This document shows positions 8,168-18,700 of a stretch of DNA of 64,000 nt, in pieces; the first letter of the stretch is position 1, and every line of letters starts with the position of its first letter. The notes under the pieces are model-generated. The model saw nothing but the letters and a program-made list of their open reading frames with translations. It was not told where the DNA came from and ran no database searches. Source of the stretch: Anaerolineae bacterium (GTDB lineage Bacteria; Chloroflexota; Anaerolineae; UBA3071); contig JARYMM010000008.1 in the NCBI GenBank assembly GCA_029907105.1, positions 1-64,000 of the forward strand, read 5' to 3'. Both the position numbers and the translations under genes were made by a program.

Positions 8168-9484
8168 TCACATCTCACGTGGTTTGAACAGGAGCACGCC
8201 GACAACGACGGCCACTGTCAGCAGGCTCGTGCTGCAGCAGCATATCGTCAGGCCGAAGACCAGCAGAGCCCGCTGCAACACGGCCGCAGGGCTCACAGTA
8301 TCCAGCGGCATTGCTTCCTCTGCCGTCAGTGTGGCTGCCTTCCATTGTTCGTAGAATGCTTCTTGTGACACACCCCACGCGGCAGGCATGGCCTGGCGCG
8401 TCGGTTGCCCTTCCCGGTAAGCCGCCATCAGCGCGGCCATCCCCTCGGGGCCGAAGCGCCGCAGCGCATACTCCACCATGCTCAGGCTTTGCGCATAGGC
8501 CAGGCTGACCTGCTCCGGGTCCGAGCCGAAGCTGCCGGTCAGATAGGGCAGCGGCAGCAGGCTGTCGTGGCGCGCCGCGTCCCGCACCAGCTTCTCCTGG
8601 TGAGCATGCGACACGAGTTCGCAATGCTGGGCCAGACCTTCGTTCAGCCAGGCCGGCGGATCGGAAAGCGGATGGTATGTGGCCTGGTAGAACAGCAGAT
8701 GGGCGATCTCATGGGGGATGACCTGGCGCGGCCAGGGGCTGGTCTCAGACCAGCCCCTACTGGTCTCAGGCCAGCCCCTACTGGTCTCAGACCAGCCCAT
8801 ACTGGTCTCAGGGGAGATAATCTGCACCGTAAGCCCCATTTCGGAAAAGGCCCTGCCGCCCACCCATTCCTGCATGCGGGGGAAGGCGGAGAAAAACGTT
8901 TCCTCGCTGGGATAGATGACGATGCGCACCTGAAAGGCAGGTCGGGCACCGATCTCCGTCGCCAGCCGCTCGATGGCCTCGTTGGCCAGGCCGAACAGCT
9001 CCTGGCCAAAAGCCTGGTCGCCCTCGTACCAGAACAGGGCTACCTGTTCGTTGGCCAATTGCTGCCAGGAGAAACGGATGTCGTCGTAATAAACGATCTG
9101 CTCTTCGCTGACCAACTCGTTGCCCGCGGCGTCGCCGATGACCCAGTGGAAGAGGATAGGCGCCCCCGGCGGCACGTCGCGGTACTTCGTGTACCAGCGG
9201 TGCTGCACGCTGACCTCTGTGGCCGGCTCGAAGGACAGGGGAACCGAAGTGGGCGAGCGGTTTCCCCGCGTGCCGAAAACCAGCTTGATACGGGTGATCT
9301 GGCTGGCCTCACTGCGCACGGTGATGTGCCAGAGCAGTTCATCGGGAAAATGGTTCTCTGTGCTCTGCTCGACGACGCTGATCGGGCTGTCCGCGGCAAC
9401 GGAGGTGGCGGGCATGCTCCAGCAGAGCACAGCCACCACCACGAGAAGAACTCGTGGCGCTCCAGAGCACCTATACCGCTTCAT
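8168..9484 (-). CDS. secreted, membrane-anchored gluzincin (peptidase MA-like) metalloprotease
   Basis: 438 residues. An N-terminal signal peptide (about 1-31) is followed by a beta-rich domain (35-150) and a zinc peptidase domain with HEIAH (258-262) and the downstream glutamate in WLNEG (E282), the gluzincin arrangement. A single hydrophobic helix near 408-433 followed by KPREM suggests a C-terminal anchor with a small cytoplasmic tail. Residues 226-250 are three imperfect copies of a 7-8 residue unit (GWSETSR-like) inserted just before the zinc motif, coded by palindromic repeat DNA. The substrate is unknown; the family name rests on the HExxH...E pattern only. Confidence 0.78.
   Translation of the reverse strand: MKRYRCSGAPRVLLVVVAVLCWSMPATSVAADSPISVVEQSTENHFPDELLWHITVRSEASQITRIKLVFGTRGNRSPTSVPLSFEPATEVSVQHRWYTKYRDVPPGAPILFHWVIGDAAGNELVSEEQIVYYDDIRFSWQQLANEQVALFWYEGDQAFGQELFGLANEAIERLATEIGARPAFQVRIVIYPSEETFFSAFPRMQEWVGGRAFSEMGLTVQIISPETSMGWSETSRGWPETSRGWSETSPWPRQVIPHEIAHLLFYQATYHPLSDPPAWLNEGLAQHCELVSHAHQEKLVRDAARHDSLLPLPYLTGSFGSDPEQVSLAYAQSLSMVEYALRRFGPEGMAALMAAYREGQPTRQAMPAAWGVSQEAFYEQWKAATLTAEEAMPLDTVSPAAVLQRALLVFGLTICCCSTSLLTVAVVVGVLLFKPREM
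8738..8820. repeat. three-copy palindromic repeat inside the gluzincin gene
   Basis: Three near-identical 24-base units built on AGGGGCTGGTCT, a central C, then AGACCAGCCCCT lie in frame in the peptidase gene. They add the repeated GWSETSR-like peptide. The GGGGC...GCCCCTA ends match the ends of the 28-bp palindrome family found elsewhere in the window. The unit length is a multiple of three, so copy number can change without breaking the frame. Confidence 0.8.
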
Positions 9485-9563
9485 CCGATACGCTCCCCTC
9501 GATCTGGCGCTGCTCCTGTGCCTCTGAAAGGGATCGGGCGACCAGGTCCTATGCGGGCAGAGG

Positions 9564-9821
9564 CTAGAAATGCCTCAGCCGACTGCGGGGATGGCGCATG
9601 GCCTCCTCGAGATCGCAGCGGGCCACGCCCAGGGCCTCGGCCAGGGAGGTGACCGTGGCCCACGCTCCAGGCTCGATCTGGCTGAGCAATTGACGTTCCT
9701 CGGGTGACAGCCCCTGCTGCGTCAGCACGCCGTCGGGGTCGGCCAGCAACTTGCTGCGGCAGGCGAGGCATTGCCAGGCGTGGCCGGCAACGATGAGCAC
9801 GCGTTCGTTGAGGGTGGTCAT
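9564..9821 (-). CDS. small hypothetical protein, NHLP/Os1348-leader-like segment
   Basis: 85 residues, unrecognised as a whole. A CLAC pair (18-21) is followed by [20 protein letters not shown] (22-41), a pattern that resembles the conserved part of nitrile-hydratase-like/Os1348 leader peptides (LLADPeaaL..gLTpEE). The C-terminal 30 residues look like a small helical unit. Its ATG overlaps the deoC stop by 4 bases, so it is the last gene of a lepB-deoC operon. No RiPP-modifying enzyme is nearby, so a role as a peptide precursor is not supported by context. Function unknown. Confidence 0.65.
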   Translation of the reverse strand: MTTLNERVLIVAGHAWQCLACRSKLLADPDGVLTQQGLSPEERQLLSQIEPGAWATVTSLAEALGVARCDLEEAMRHPRSRLRHF

Positions 9822-10510
9822 CGGCGGGCGGCTCCTGCTTCGTGGAGGATCTGGATCCCGGCGCTGGTTCCCAGCCGTGTGGCGCCGGCGGCGATCATGG
9901 CCAGGGCCGTCTCCGCCGAGCGGATGCCGCCGGCCGCTTTGATCCCCATTTCGGGCCCCACGACACGGCGCATCAGGGCCACGTCGGCCACGGTGGCGCC
10001 GCCCGGCCCAAAGCCTGTAGAGGTCTTGACGTAATCCGCCCCGGCGGCTTTGGCCAGCTCGCAGGCTTTCACTTTCTCCTCCTCGCTCAGCAGTGCGGTC
10101 TCCAGGATGACTTTGACGATGGCCCCCTGGGCATGGGCGACCTGGACGACGCTGGCGATGTCCCGCCGCACCAGGTCCTCGTCCCGGGACTTCAGGGCAC
10201 CGATGTTGAGGACCATGTCCACTTCCTGTGCGCCGTGGGCAATGGCCTGCGCTGCCTCGTAGGCTTTGACCTCTGTTGTGGTAGCGCCGAGCGGGAAACC
10301 GATTACAGTGCAGACCCTGACGGGGGTGCCGTGCAGTGCTTCAGCGCAAAGGCGCACCCAGGTGGGGTTGACGCAGACAGCGGCGAAGCCATATTCTCGC
10401 GCCTCGGCGCACAGGCGGCGGACCTGCTCCTCCGTGGCATCTGGCTTGAGCAGCGTGTGGTCAATTGCGCTTGCCAGTTCTGAGGTGATGCCCTCGTCTA
10501 GTGCGGACAT
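9818..10510 (-). CDS. deoC: deoxyribose-phosphate aldolase
   Basis: 230 residues, full length for DeoC. It splits 2-deoxyribose 5-phosphate into glyceraldehyde 3-phosphate and acetaldehyde in deoxynucleoside salvage. The Schiff-base lysine is K162 in DYVKTSTGF, and the helper lysine is K191 in [21 protein letters not shown] (16-26) and the GFPLGA strand (71-76) are typical. It begins 6 bases after lepB and overlaps the next small gene by 4 bases, forming a tight three-gene unit. Confidence 0.95.
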   Translation of the reverse strand: MSALDEGITSELASAIDHTLLKPDATEEQVRRLCAEAREYGFAAVCVNPTWVRLCAEALHGTPVRVCTVIGFPLGATTTEVKAYEAAQAIAHGAQEVDMVLNIGALKSRDEDLVRRDIASVVQVAHAQGAIVKVILETALLSEEEKVKACELAKAAGADYVKTSTGFGPGGATVADVALMRRVVGPEMGIKAAGGIRSAETALAMIAAGATRLGTSAGIQILHEAGAARR

Positions 10511-10516
10511 CTCTGT

Positions 10517-11182
10517 TTACTCCTCGGAAGCGAAACGGTAGTGCAGGATGATGGCCCAATCCTGCGGCGGCCAGTAACAGAGCAGCGCCTTGCCCACGAC
10601 CTGCTCCATGGAAAGGGACCCCCAGTTGCGGGAATCGTTGGAGTTGGGGCGGTTGTCGCCCATCACGAAAAGCTCGTCCGGGCCCAGGGTGACGGTGGGG
10701 GCGCTGAGGACGTTGCGGCGCGTCTCGTAGGGCTCTTGCAGGGGCCGGCCGTTGATGAACACCTGTCCCTGGCGCATCTCGATGGTCTCCCCGGGCAGCC
10801 CGATGACACGCTTGATGTAGTCTTTGTCCCGATCCGGGGCATGGAACACGATGACGTCGCCCCGTTGCGGCTCCCAGATACACCACACCTTCTGCCAGTG
10901 TATGTCTACGAAGGGGATGTCCAGATGGAAGCCCGGGCAGTAGGCGAAGCGGTTGACGATCAGGAACTGGCCGTTGTGCAGGTTGGGCTCCATGCTGCTC
11001 CCTTCGACGCGGAAGTTCTGCACCACGTTGCGGATGAGCAGGAAGATGACGAGCGTGAGGATGAGCGTCTCCACCAGCTCACGCAACATTTGGGTCCAGG
11101 AAATGCCCGGTGATGAGGTCGCTTCAGCCATAGCCTGCGACGGCTGATGTTGCTCCGCAGTGCTCCCTTCGATGTCCGGCAT
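10517..11182 (-). CDS. lepB: signal peptidase I
   Basis: 221 residues with one N-terminal transmembrane helix (about 36-54) and the S26 serine/lysine dyad: S63 in VEGSSMEPNL and K124 in DYIKRVIGLPGE. GDNRPNSNDSRNWG near the C-terminus is the third conserved box. It cleaves signal peptides of secreted proteins on the outer face of the membrane, a need obvious here given the large secreted proteins in the window. It is first in the operon and has a strong upstream promoter at 11426-11454. Confidence 0.95.
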   Translation of the reverse strand: MPDIEGSTAEQHQPSQAMAEATSSPGISWTQMLRELVETLILTLVIFLLIRNVVQNFRVEGSSMEPNLHNGQFLIVNRFAYCPGFHLDIPFVDIHWQKVWCIWEPQRGDVIVFHAPDRDKDYIKRVIGLPGETIEMRQGQVFINGRPLQEPYETRRNVLSAPTVTLGPDELFVMGDNRPNSNDSRNWGSLSMEQVVGKALLCYWPPQDWAIILHYRFASEE

Positions 11183-11756
11183 ATCACTCGCTTTCCGTAA
11201 CTACCTACCCAGTCACTGCGAGCGAAGCGAAGCAGTCTCCACCCCTGCCCTCCCCGTCGACGGGGAGGGTGAGGGATCGCCCCTTCGGGGCTCGCAATGA
11301 CACCAACCCACCGCTACATCTCACGCTGCAAGGCCGAAGGTAGGCAGTTACCGCTTTCCGCAAAACTTGATAGCCTGGCGGCGGTGGGCGGGTCTCAGAC
11401 CCGCCCCTACGCCGGTGCCGCCTCAATTATAGCACCCGTTACCAGGGAAGGCAAAACGGGGGCGCTGGTGGGTGTGTACAGCGCCAGGGCAGTTCATGGG
11501 CATAGCTTGCCCGTAACCATTGCGGCCTCTGAATCGTCTAATAATTTGCGATCCACACGAAGATGAATGGAAACGGAAGAGCGAAGAAATCGTTTCCTTC
11601 AATGAGGGCCTGAAGGTTTGCCCTCGACTGGTGCGATCAGAGGACTCTCGTCGTGGCCGGCAACGCCAGCCGTATGGGCAGGCTTTTCAAGCCCGTCGGC
11701 TGGCGTTGGGCATTTTAGGGGGTTCTCGTTCGAGAGCACACAGGAGGGCGAAGGCC
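11183..11756. other. intergenic region: promoter and two palindromic repeats
   Basis: 574 bases between divergent genes. 11212-11301 is a dispersed repeat of the type CACTGCGAGCGAAGCGAAGC...CTCGCAATGAC with an internal hairpin (CCCTCCCCGTCGACGGGGAGGG is split around 11258-11279). 11384-11412 is a palindrome of the GGGCGGGTCT/AGACCCGCCC type ending in CCCTAC. A minus-strand promoter for lepB lies at 11426-11454. The rest, up to the start of the beta-helix gene, shows no gene or clear regulatory site. Confidence 0.7.
11426..11454 (-). promoter_or_regulatory. sigma-70-type promoter of lepB-deoC operon
   Basis: On the minus strand TTGCCT and TATAAT are separated by exactly 17 bases, with a TGC just before the -10 (extended -10, TGCTATAAT). 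The -10 is about 245 bases from the lepB start codon, so the leader would contain the palindromic repeats. The same extended -10 recurs at asnS, nrdR and ftsZ. Confidence 0.65.
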
Positions 11757-14700
11757 ATGAAACGGATGATATTTTACAGCACTTTGTTCGTCCTGCTCAT
11801 GAGCCTGCTGGCGGGCGGGACGGAAGGGCGCGCCGACGGCTTGAGGGGCCAGGCCCAGGCGGGCCCTGGCCTGGCCATGCCTTCAGCCGATGGCGTCTGG
11901 GAGTGGCAGGCAGGGAGAGAATTCCGGGATGTATACTTTGTAGACGCCTACCAAGGTTGGGCCGTCGGCCAGGGTGGCATCCTGCACACGACCGATGGAG
12001 GCGCCAACTGGTACCTCCAGGCCAGCGGGGCCTTCTTGCTCAGTTCGGTGCGCTTTGTGGACGCCTACCGGGGTTGGGTCGTCGGCGAGTATGGCCTGAT
12101 CGCGCACACGGCCAATGGAGGCGCCAACTGGTACCTCCAGGCCAGTGGGACAGGGGCGTGGCTCGCATCGCTGCACTTCGTGGACGCCCAGAACGGTTGG
12201 GTCGTCGGCCAGGATGGTCTCATCCTGCACACGGCCGATGGCGGTAGCACCTGGTTGCCTCAGGTCAGCGGGACGGAGGCGTGGCTTGCATCGGTGCACT
12301 TTGTGAACGTCCAGAGTGGCTGGGCTGTCGGCGATTATGGTACGATCCTACACACGGCCGACGGCGGCACTACATGGTTGCCCCAGGTCGAATCCGAAGG
12401 TCCGCCGTCCCTTTCCCGCCCTATTGTCGCTGGGGACGATGACACCTGCGTGCGCGAGGAGACGGGGGACAATCGGGTGCATTGGGAGTACGTCCGCCTG
12501 GGGAAGAGCATGTACAACTACGTTGAGCGGCTTCCGCTTCACCGACGTGGCCATCCCGCAGGGGGCAAGGATCATCGCCGCCTATCTTTCCTTCCATCCG
12601 ACTGGCTGGTACACCGGCGTTCCTGTCTCTTTCACTATCTACGGGGAGGCGACGGACGATGCGGCCAGTTTTGCCGACGGCCAACCCCTGGCGCACCTGA
12701 GGCCGCGCACGCAGGCGGCGGTGCCGTGGACACTGTCCGAGGTTCCCACCGGCTGGTTCGACACGCCGGACCTGGCTCCGCTCATCCAGGAGATTGTGGA
12801 GCGGCCCGGCTGGCAGGCAGGGAATGCGCTCTCGCTCCTGGTGGCCAGCGCCGCCAGCAACCTATTACGTGAATGTGTGGGCCTACGACGGCAATCCTGC
12901 TCTGGCGGCCAGGCTCCATGTGCTCTACCAGCCCAGGCCGAAGCCCGATCTCCGTCTCTCCACCAAAGCGGTGGACATGGCCACCGCCTTGCCGGGTGAG
13001 GTGCTGGGGTACACCATTTCCCTGATCAACAGCGGTGAGTTAGTAGATATCCATGCCCGCGTGACCGATGCCATCCCGGCCCACACCGAGTACATCCCTG
13101 ACTCTCTCCAGCCTTTCTGGCTCTGCACCTATGCCGATGGCCTAGTCACCTGTGAAGTGTGGATGTCCCCAACGGGCTCAGAGACGATTTCCTTCCGCGT
13201 GAGGGTAAGCCCCGCTTTATCAGAAGAGACGATCATCACGAACACGGCCATCATTGACGATGGGGCGGGGACGGTCCTGGAAAAGAGTGCCTCTACGACC
13301 ATCATCTACCCCGCCAACATCTGGAGCGGGCCCATCTCGGCCGATACCGTCTGGAGGGCAGCCCAGAGCCCTTACTACGTGGCCGGCGACCTCACGATAG
13401 AGGAGGGAGTGACCCTGACCATTGAACCCGGGGTGGAGGTGCGTTTCTTCCCGTGGGATGCTTTGGCCTCGGGGGTGGACCCGGAGAAGGTCGAGTTGAT
13501 CGTGGAGGGGACGCTGGTGGCCGATGGGGAGCCAGAGGGGCTTATCACCTTCACCTCGGCCACGTCCAGGCCGGCGGGCGGCGACTGGTATGGCATCCGT
13601 TTCAGCGATTCCAGCACCGATTGGGGGAGCAGCGGCTGCATCCTTGATCACACCGTCATCCGTTACGCCAGTGTGGGCATCTCCATAGATGCTGCCTCGC
13701 CCATGATTTCCCATAACGCCATTTACGAGATCAAGGGCGATGATGGCCTTGGAGGGGAGTTTATCTCCGCCGGGGAGGACGCCTATGGCATCCGTTGCCT
13801 CAAAACAACTCGGCTCCGACCATTACCGGCAATACCATCGTTGGTGTCTATGGCGGCGATGGCGGCAGTGGTTGGGGTAACCCTTACGGCCCGTACATAG
13901 GCGGCGCGGGCGGCGATGGCATAGGCATTTACGTCGAGAACTCGGCGCCGACCATCGTCTACAATAGCATCCGCCATGTAATCGGCGGTGCGCATGGCCC
14001 TGGAGAAGCAGGCTTTCTTGGCGGAATGGGAGCAGGCATCTACTGCCTTGACAGCCCCTCACTCATCATCTCCGACAACGTCATTTCAGATGTCGTCGGC
14101 GGCTCTTATGGTGGCGAGGGGGCAGGAATATACCTCGATAACTCCTCGCCCACCATCACCGGTAACGACATCTCGGAGATCGAGGGAGGGCTCGGCGGCT
14201 ATGTCGAGGATCAAGGTGGGGAAGGTAGCGTTGGGGCTGGCATCTTCTGCGTCAACAACTCGGCGCCGGCCATCTCAGGCAACACCATTTCGGAGGTCAG
14301 AGGTGGCCAGGGTCAATACAGTGGCCCATGCTGTCCGGGCGGTGGGGGAGGCACCGGCGCAGGCATCTGCGGCATCGGTTCCTCGCCCATTGTTTCCCAC
14401 AACATCATCTTCAATATCAGTGGCGGTACCGGTGGGATAGGTCGGTATAGGAGGGGAGGCTTTGGAGGCTTAGGAGCCGGCATCGAGGCGCGCCCGCTGA
14501 CCTTGCCTTACAATGACGGCATGCTTTTCAGTGACGTCCTCGCCTTCGATAACCTGATATTCGCTATCAGTGGCGGCAACGGCGCCGCTGGTGGTGAAGA
14601 AGAAGGCGGTGGCAGGGGTGGTGATGGAGCAGGCATCCATTCTGCAGAAGGCTCATCGCTCCAGGCGACCAACAACACCATCCTGAACACCGCTGGGGGC

Positions 14701-15525
14701 AGCGGTGGTTCGCCCGATGGCGCTGATGGCTTCGGCATAGGGATTGACGCCTCATCCTGGCTGGCCGTCACCAACAACATCATCAGCGGCCACACCTACG
14801 GCATCTGGTGTTCATCACGGCTTTGCCCTGCCCCCTCCTACAACGACGTCTGGGGCAACGTGGTCAATTACGTGGGCGTGGCAGCGGGCCCCCACGACAT
14901 CTCCGCCGATCCCCTCTTCGTGAGCGGACCCGATGGCGACTACTACCTGAGCCAGGTGGCGGCGGGGCAGGCGGCCAATAGCCCCTGCATGGATGCCGGG
15001 AGCGACACGGCGGCCAATCTGGGGCTCGGTGGCCGCACCACACGCACCGACAGGATAGCGGATACAGGCATGGTGGACCTGGGCTACCATTACGTCGCCA
15101 CTGCCACGCCGACCCCCACGGATACACCCACGCCAACGGGCACACCGACACCCACATCTACGACTACGCCGACCCCGACGCCGACCCGGACACCGACCAG
15201 CACACCGACCTCCACACGAACCCCTACGGCTACACCGACAACCACGCCAACGGCGACATCCACTCACACGCCCACGGCCACATCAACCTCGACGCCCACT
15301 CGCACGCCCACGGGTACGCCGACACCCACATCTACGGCTACGCTGACCTCGACGCCGACGGCGACAGCGACATCCACCTATACGCCCACAGGCACGCCGA
15401 CGTCCACGCCCACGGCTACGCTGACGCCCACAGCCACGCCGACGCCCACCGCTACGCCCACGCCGACGGCGACGGCCACTCCTGCCCCGCCTCGCTGGTG
15501 GCTGCCGTTGGTGGTGAAAGGCTGA
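11757..15525 (+). pseudogene. giant secreted YCF48-repeat / DUF11 / right-handed beta-helix protein, broken by three frameshifts
   Basis: One gene read in four consecutive pieces. ATG 11757 follows AGGAGGG and opens with a signal peptide (KRMIFYSTLFVLLMSLLAGG). Four YCF48-like repeats follow (each with GWxVGxxGxIxHTxxGG) to about 12400, then a jelly-roll-like domain, a DUF11-type domain (PGEVLGYTISLINSGE, about 12990-13070), parallel beta-helix repeats (13330-14900), an NSPCMDAG...DLGYHY end, a Thr-Pro stalk and WWLPLVVKG. Frame changes fall near 12524, between 12850 and 12862, and at the A-run 13802-13805. Each piece keeps good coding sense, so the breaks are recent or are sequence errors. 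If intact it would be a cell-surface or exported binding protein. Confidence 0.75.
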
Positions 15526-15722
15526 GTCTCGGAGGATGGGGATTTGCTCCAAGGGGGTCGCCAGATCCCCGGTTTTCACCAGGATCTGGCGATCCCGGCG
15601 GAGCGATTTTCCATCTGGCTCTTCCCAGCCCTCAGCGTGTCTTTTGGCGAAGCATCTGCGTCATCGTTATCAAAGAACTGGCCAATTTCACTGGCTTCGA
15701 CGGCCAGGTAGGAGATAAGACG
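15526..15722. other. spacer with a palindromic dispersed repeat (copy 1)
   Basis: 15535-15615 is an 81-base imperfect palindrome. Its ends are GATGGGGATTTGCTCC and GGAGCGATTTTCCATC, and inner GATC-rich arms read CGCCAGATCC and GGATCTGGCG. An inverted relative lies at 33016-33099. It sits 17 bases after the stop of the beta-helix gene, where it could end transcription. The remaining bases up to the next ATG show no feature. Confidence 0.65.
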
Positions 15723-18700
15723 ATGAAACGCACATGGCTTTCTGCGCTGGCAGGCGTACTGCTGGCATCCTGCTTCGGCGTCTTCCCTCTGGCGGCAGCG
15801 CCGCTGCCGGACCCTTCGCCTCAGAGTGAGGCTGACCCTTCCGCTGCGGCGGTGACGGCTACGCTCGATCCGGCTGCCGCCTGGAGCTCGCCGCTAAGCG
15901 AATACACTCGCAGCCTGGCCTGGGGCGACGTGAACAGCGACGGCGACCTGGACCTGGTGGTGGGCAACGCCGGACCCAACAGGCTCTACGTCAACGACGG
16001 GGCGGGTCATCTGGTTTCTGCGTGGCTCTCCGCTGAAGCAGACCTGACCGAAGGCGTCGCCTGGGGCGATTGGGACAGCGACGGCGACCTCGACCTGGCC
16101 GTGGCCAACTGGCAACAGCCCAACCGCGTTTACGAGAACGTCGGCGGCATGCTGAGCCCGGTGGCGGTGTGGAACTCCAACGAAACGGATCGTAGCCTGG
16201 ATGTGGCCTGGGGCGATGTGGACAACGACGGCGACCTGGACCTGGCCGTGGCCAACCACGCCCAGCCCAACCGGCTCTACGAGAATGTCGGGGGCACGCT
16301 CAGCCTGACGCCCGTTTGGAGCTCCAGTTCCTCGGAGCAGAGCTGGGACCTGGCCTGGGGCGACATGGATGGCGACGGCGACCTCGACCTGGCCTTTGCC
16401 GATTTCACCCACGTCAGCCTGTACGAGAACAGTGGCGGCAGCCTGGGCGCCGATCCGATCTGGACGTCCGGTTTCGTCGCCTTTGCCGGCAGCCTCGACT
16501 GGGGCGATTGGGATGGCGATGGCGACCTCGACCTGGCTGTGGGCGGAGGCGTGGGCACGGCGCAGCCCAATCTCGTCTTCGAAAACATCGGTGGCACGCT
16601 CACGCCGTCTCCTGTCTGGACGTCCGCCGAGGCCGACGACACCTGGAAAGTGCTCTGGGGTGATTGGGATGGCGATGGCGACCTCGATTTGGCGGCAGGC
16701 AACAACGGTTTCAACCGCGTCTACGAGAACACCGGCACAGGGCTGGATGCCAGCGCGGCCTGGAGCTCCAATGAAACCGACCGCACGATCGGCATGGCCT
16801 GGGGGGACTACGACAACGACGCCGATCTCGACCTGGCCTCGGCCAACTTCGCCCAGCCCAACCGCGTCCACGCCAACCGCGCCGGTCCCATGTCCTTCAC
16901 CCCTGTCTGGAGTTCGCCCGAAACCGACTACACCTCCGGCGTCGCCTGGGGTGATGCCGACGGCGACGGTGATCTCGATCTGGCAGTGTCCAACAACGGT
17001 CGCAACCGCGTCTACGCCAATGCCGGCGGCGCGTTGACCCTGGCCTGGAGTTCCCCGGAAACGGAGATCACGGAGGCGGTGGCCTGGGGGGACGTGGACG
17101 GCGATGGCGACCTCGATCTGGCCTGTGCCAACAGCGGAGCGCCCGATCGGCTCTACCGCAACAATGGGGGCTCGTTTGTCTCTATGTGGACTTCTGCTGA
17201 AAGCGGCTACAGCGAAGACCTGGCCTGGGGGGATTACGACGGCGATGGTGACCTGGACCTGGCCGTGGCCGTGCGCTGGGCCGATGGGGGCGGCCTGCGC
17301 GGCGTGCGGCTGTACGAGAACAACGGCACCACCCTCTCCAGCGCTGCCGTCTGGCAGGTCGCCGGCTTGACCGCCTACAGCGTGGCCTGGGGCGACTGGG
17401 ATGGGGATGGCGACCTCGACCTGGCCGTGGGCAACGCCAACAGCGAGCGCAACTTCGTTTACCAGAACCTGGGCGGCCATCTCGATCCCGTGCCGGCCTG
17501 GCTTTCCAACGAGGGGGATCCTACCACCTGCGTGGCCTGGGGCGACGTGGACAACGACGGCGATCTCGACCTGGCCGCCGGCAACTTCGGCCCCGATCGG
17601 CTGTACGAGAACCTGGGCACGACCCTGACGCCGAGCGCTGTGTGGAGTTCAGCGGAGTGGGCAGCGACGACCAGCCTGGCCTGGGGCGACTGGGATGGTG
17701 ACGGCGACCTGGACCTGTTAGCCGGCGCGGCGACCTATCCCACAGGTGCGCCCAACCGCCTCTACGAGAACCGCAACGGAGTGCTGAGCAGCGTCGCCGG
17801 CTGGCCATTCGCCCCCACCGATGAGACCTGGGGCCTGGCCTGGGGCGACGTGGATAGCGACGGTGATCTGGACCTGGCCACGGGCAATGGCTTTCCCAGC
17901 CCACAGCCGCTGCGCCTCTACCGCAATGGGCGGATCGCCCCGGCTCGCCTGGTGAACAACCCGGCCTACGCCGCCGTGGACAAGCCAGGCGCAAGCGATG
18001 CCGCCTTCTTCTACCATGCCGCCGAGGTGCTCACCTCACCACTGATCAGCGTCACTTATCGCCTGTACGATGCCGAAGCCGACCCTGTGCGCCGGCTGGA
18101 CGTCTACTACTCCACCGATGGCGGCGGGCAGTGGCAGCCGGCGGTGCCCGGCGGCGGCGAAGGGCTGGCCGATCTCAGCACCAGCCCGGGCGGCACGGCG
18201 CATCTCTTCGTCTGGAACGCCGGGGTGGACGAGGTGCGCAGCGACAACGTCGTGCTGCGCTTCGTGCCCCACGCCAACCCCGACCGTGCCGGGCTGATCC
18301 AGTGGCCGCCCCTGGGCGCGCGCAGCGCACCCTTCCGCGTGCGGGCAACGCTGCCGCCCTCGGCGGTGTACCTCCCCCTGGTGCTGCGTGCGTGTCCGGA
18401 ACCCACGCCGACAGCAACGGCCACGTCCACGCCGACGGTCACGCCCACGTCTTCGCCAACGTCAACGGCCACGCCAACCCGTACGCCCACGGCCACAGCG
18501 ACGGTCACGTCCACAGCAACTGACACGCCTACGCCGAGTCCGACGCCGACAGCCACGCCGACGCCTACGCCCACGGCCACACCGACGGCCACGCCGACCC
18601 ACACGCCCACGGCCACGCCCACGCTGCCGCCGTGCTTCCCGGTGCTTGAAGCCCTCGTGCCAGTGGGCGACGCGCCGCACGGCCTGGCCCTGTCTCACAC

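Noticed and set aside
15100-15490. simple-sequence repeat tract
   Set aside because: It codes the Thr-Pro stalk of a secreted protein in frame; the DNA repeat follows from the peptide.
15894-17480. 528-codon open frame on the minus strand
   Set aside because: A mirror of the FG-GAP repeats; its repeated [12 protein letters not shown] pattern follows from the repeat DNA, not from selection on a protein.
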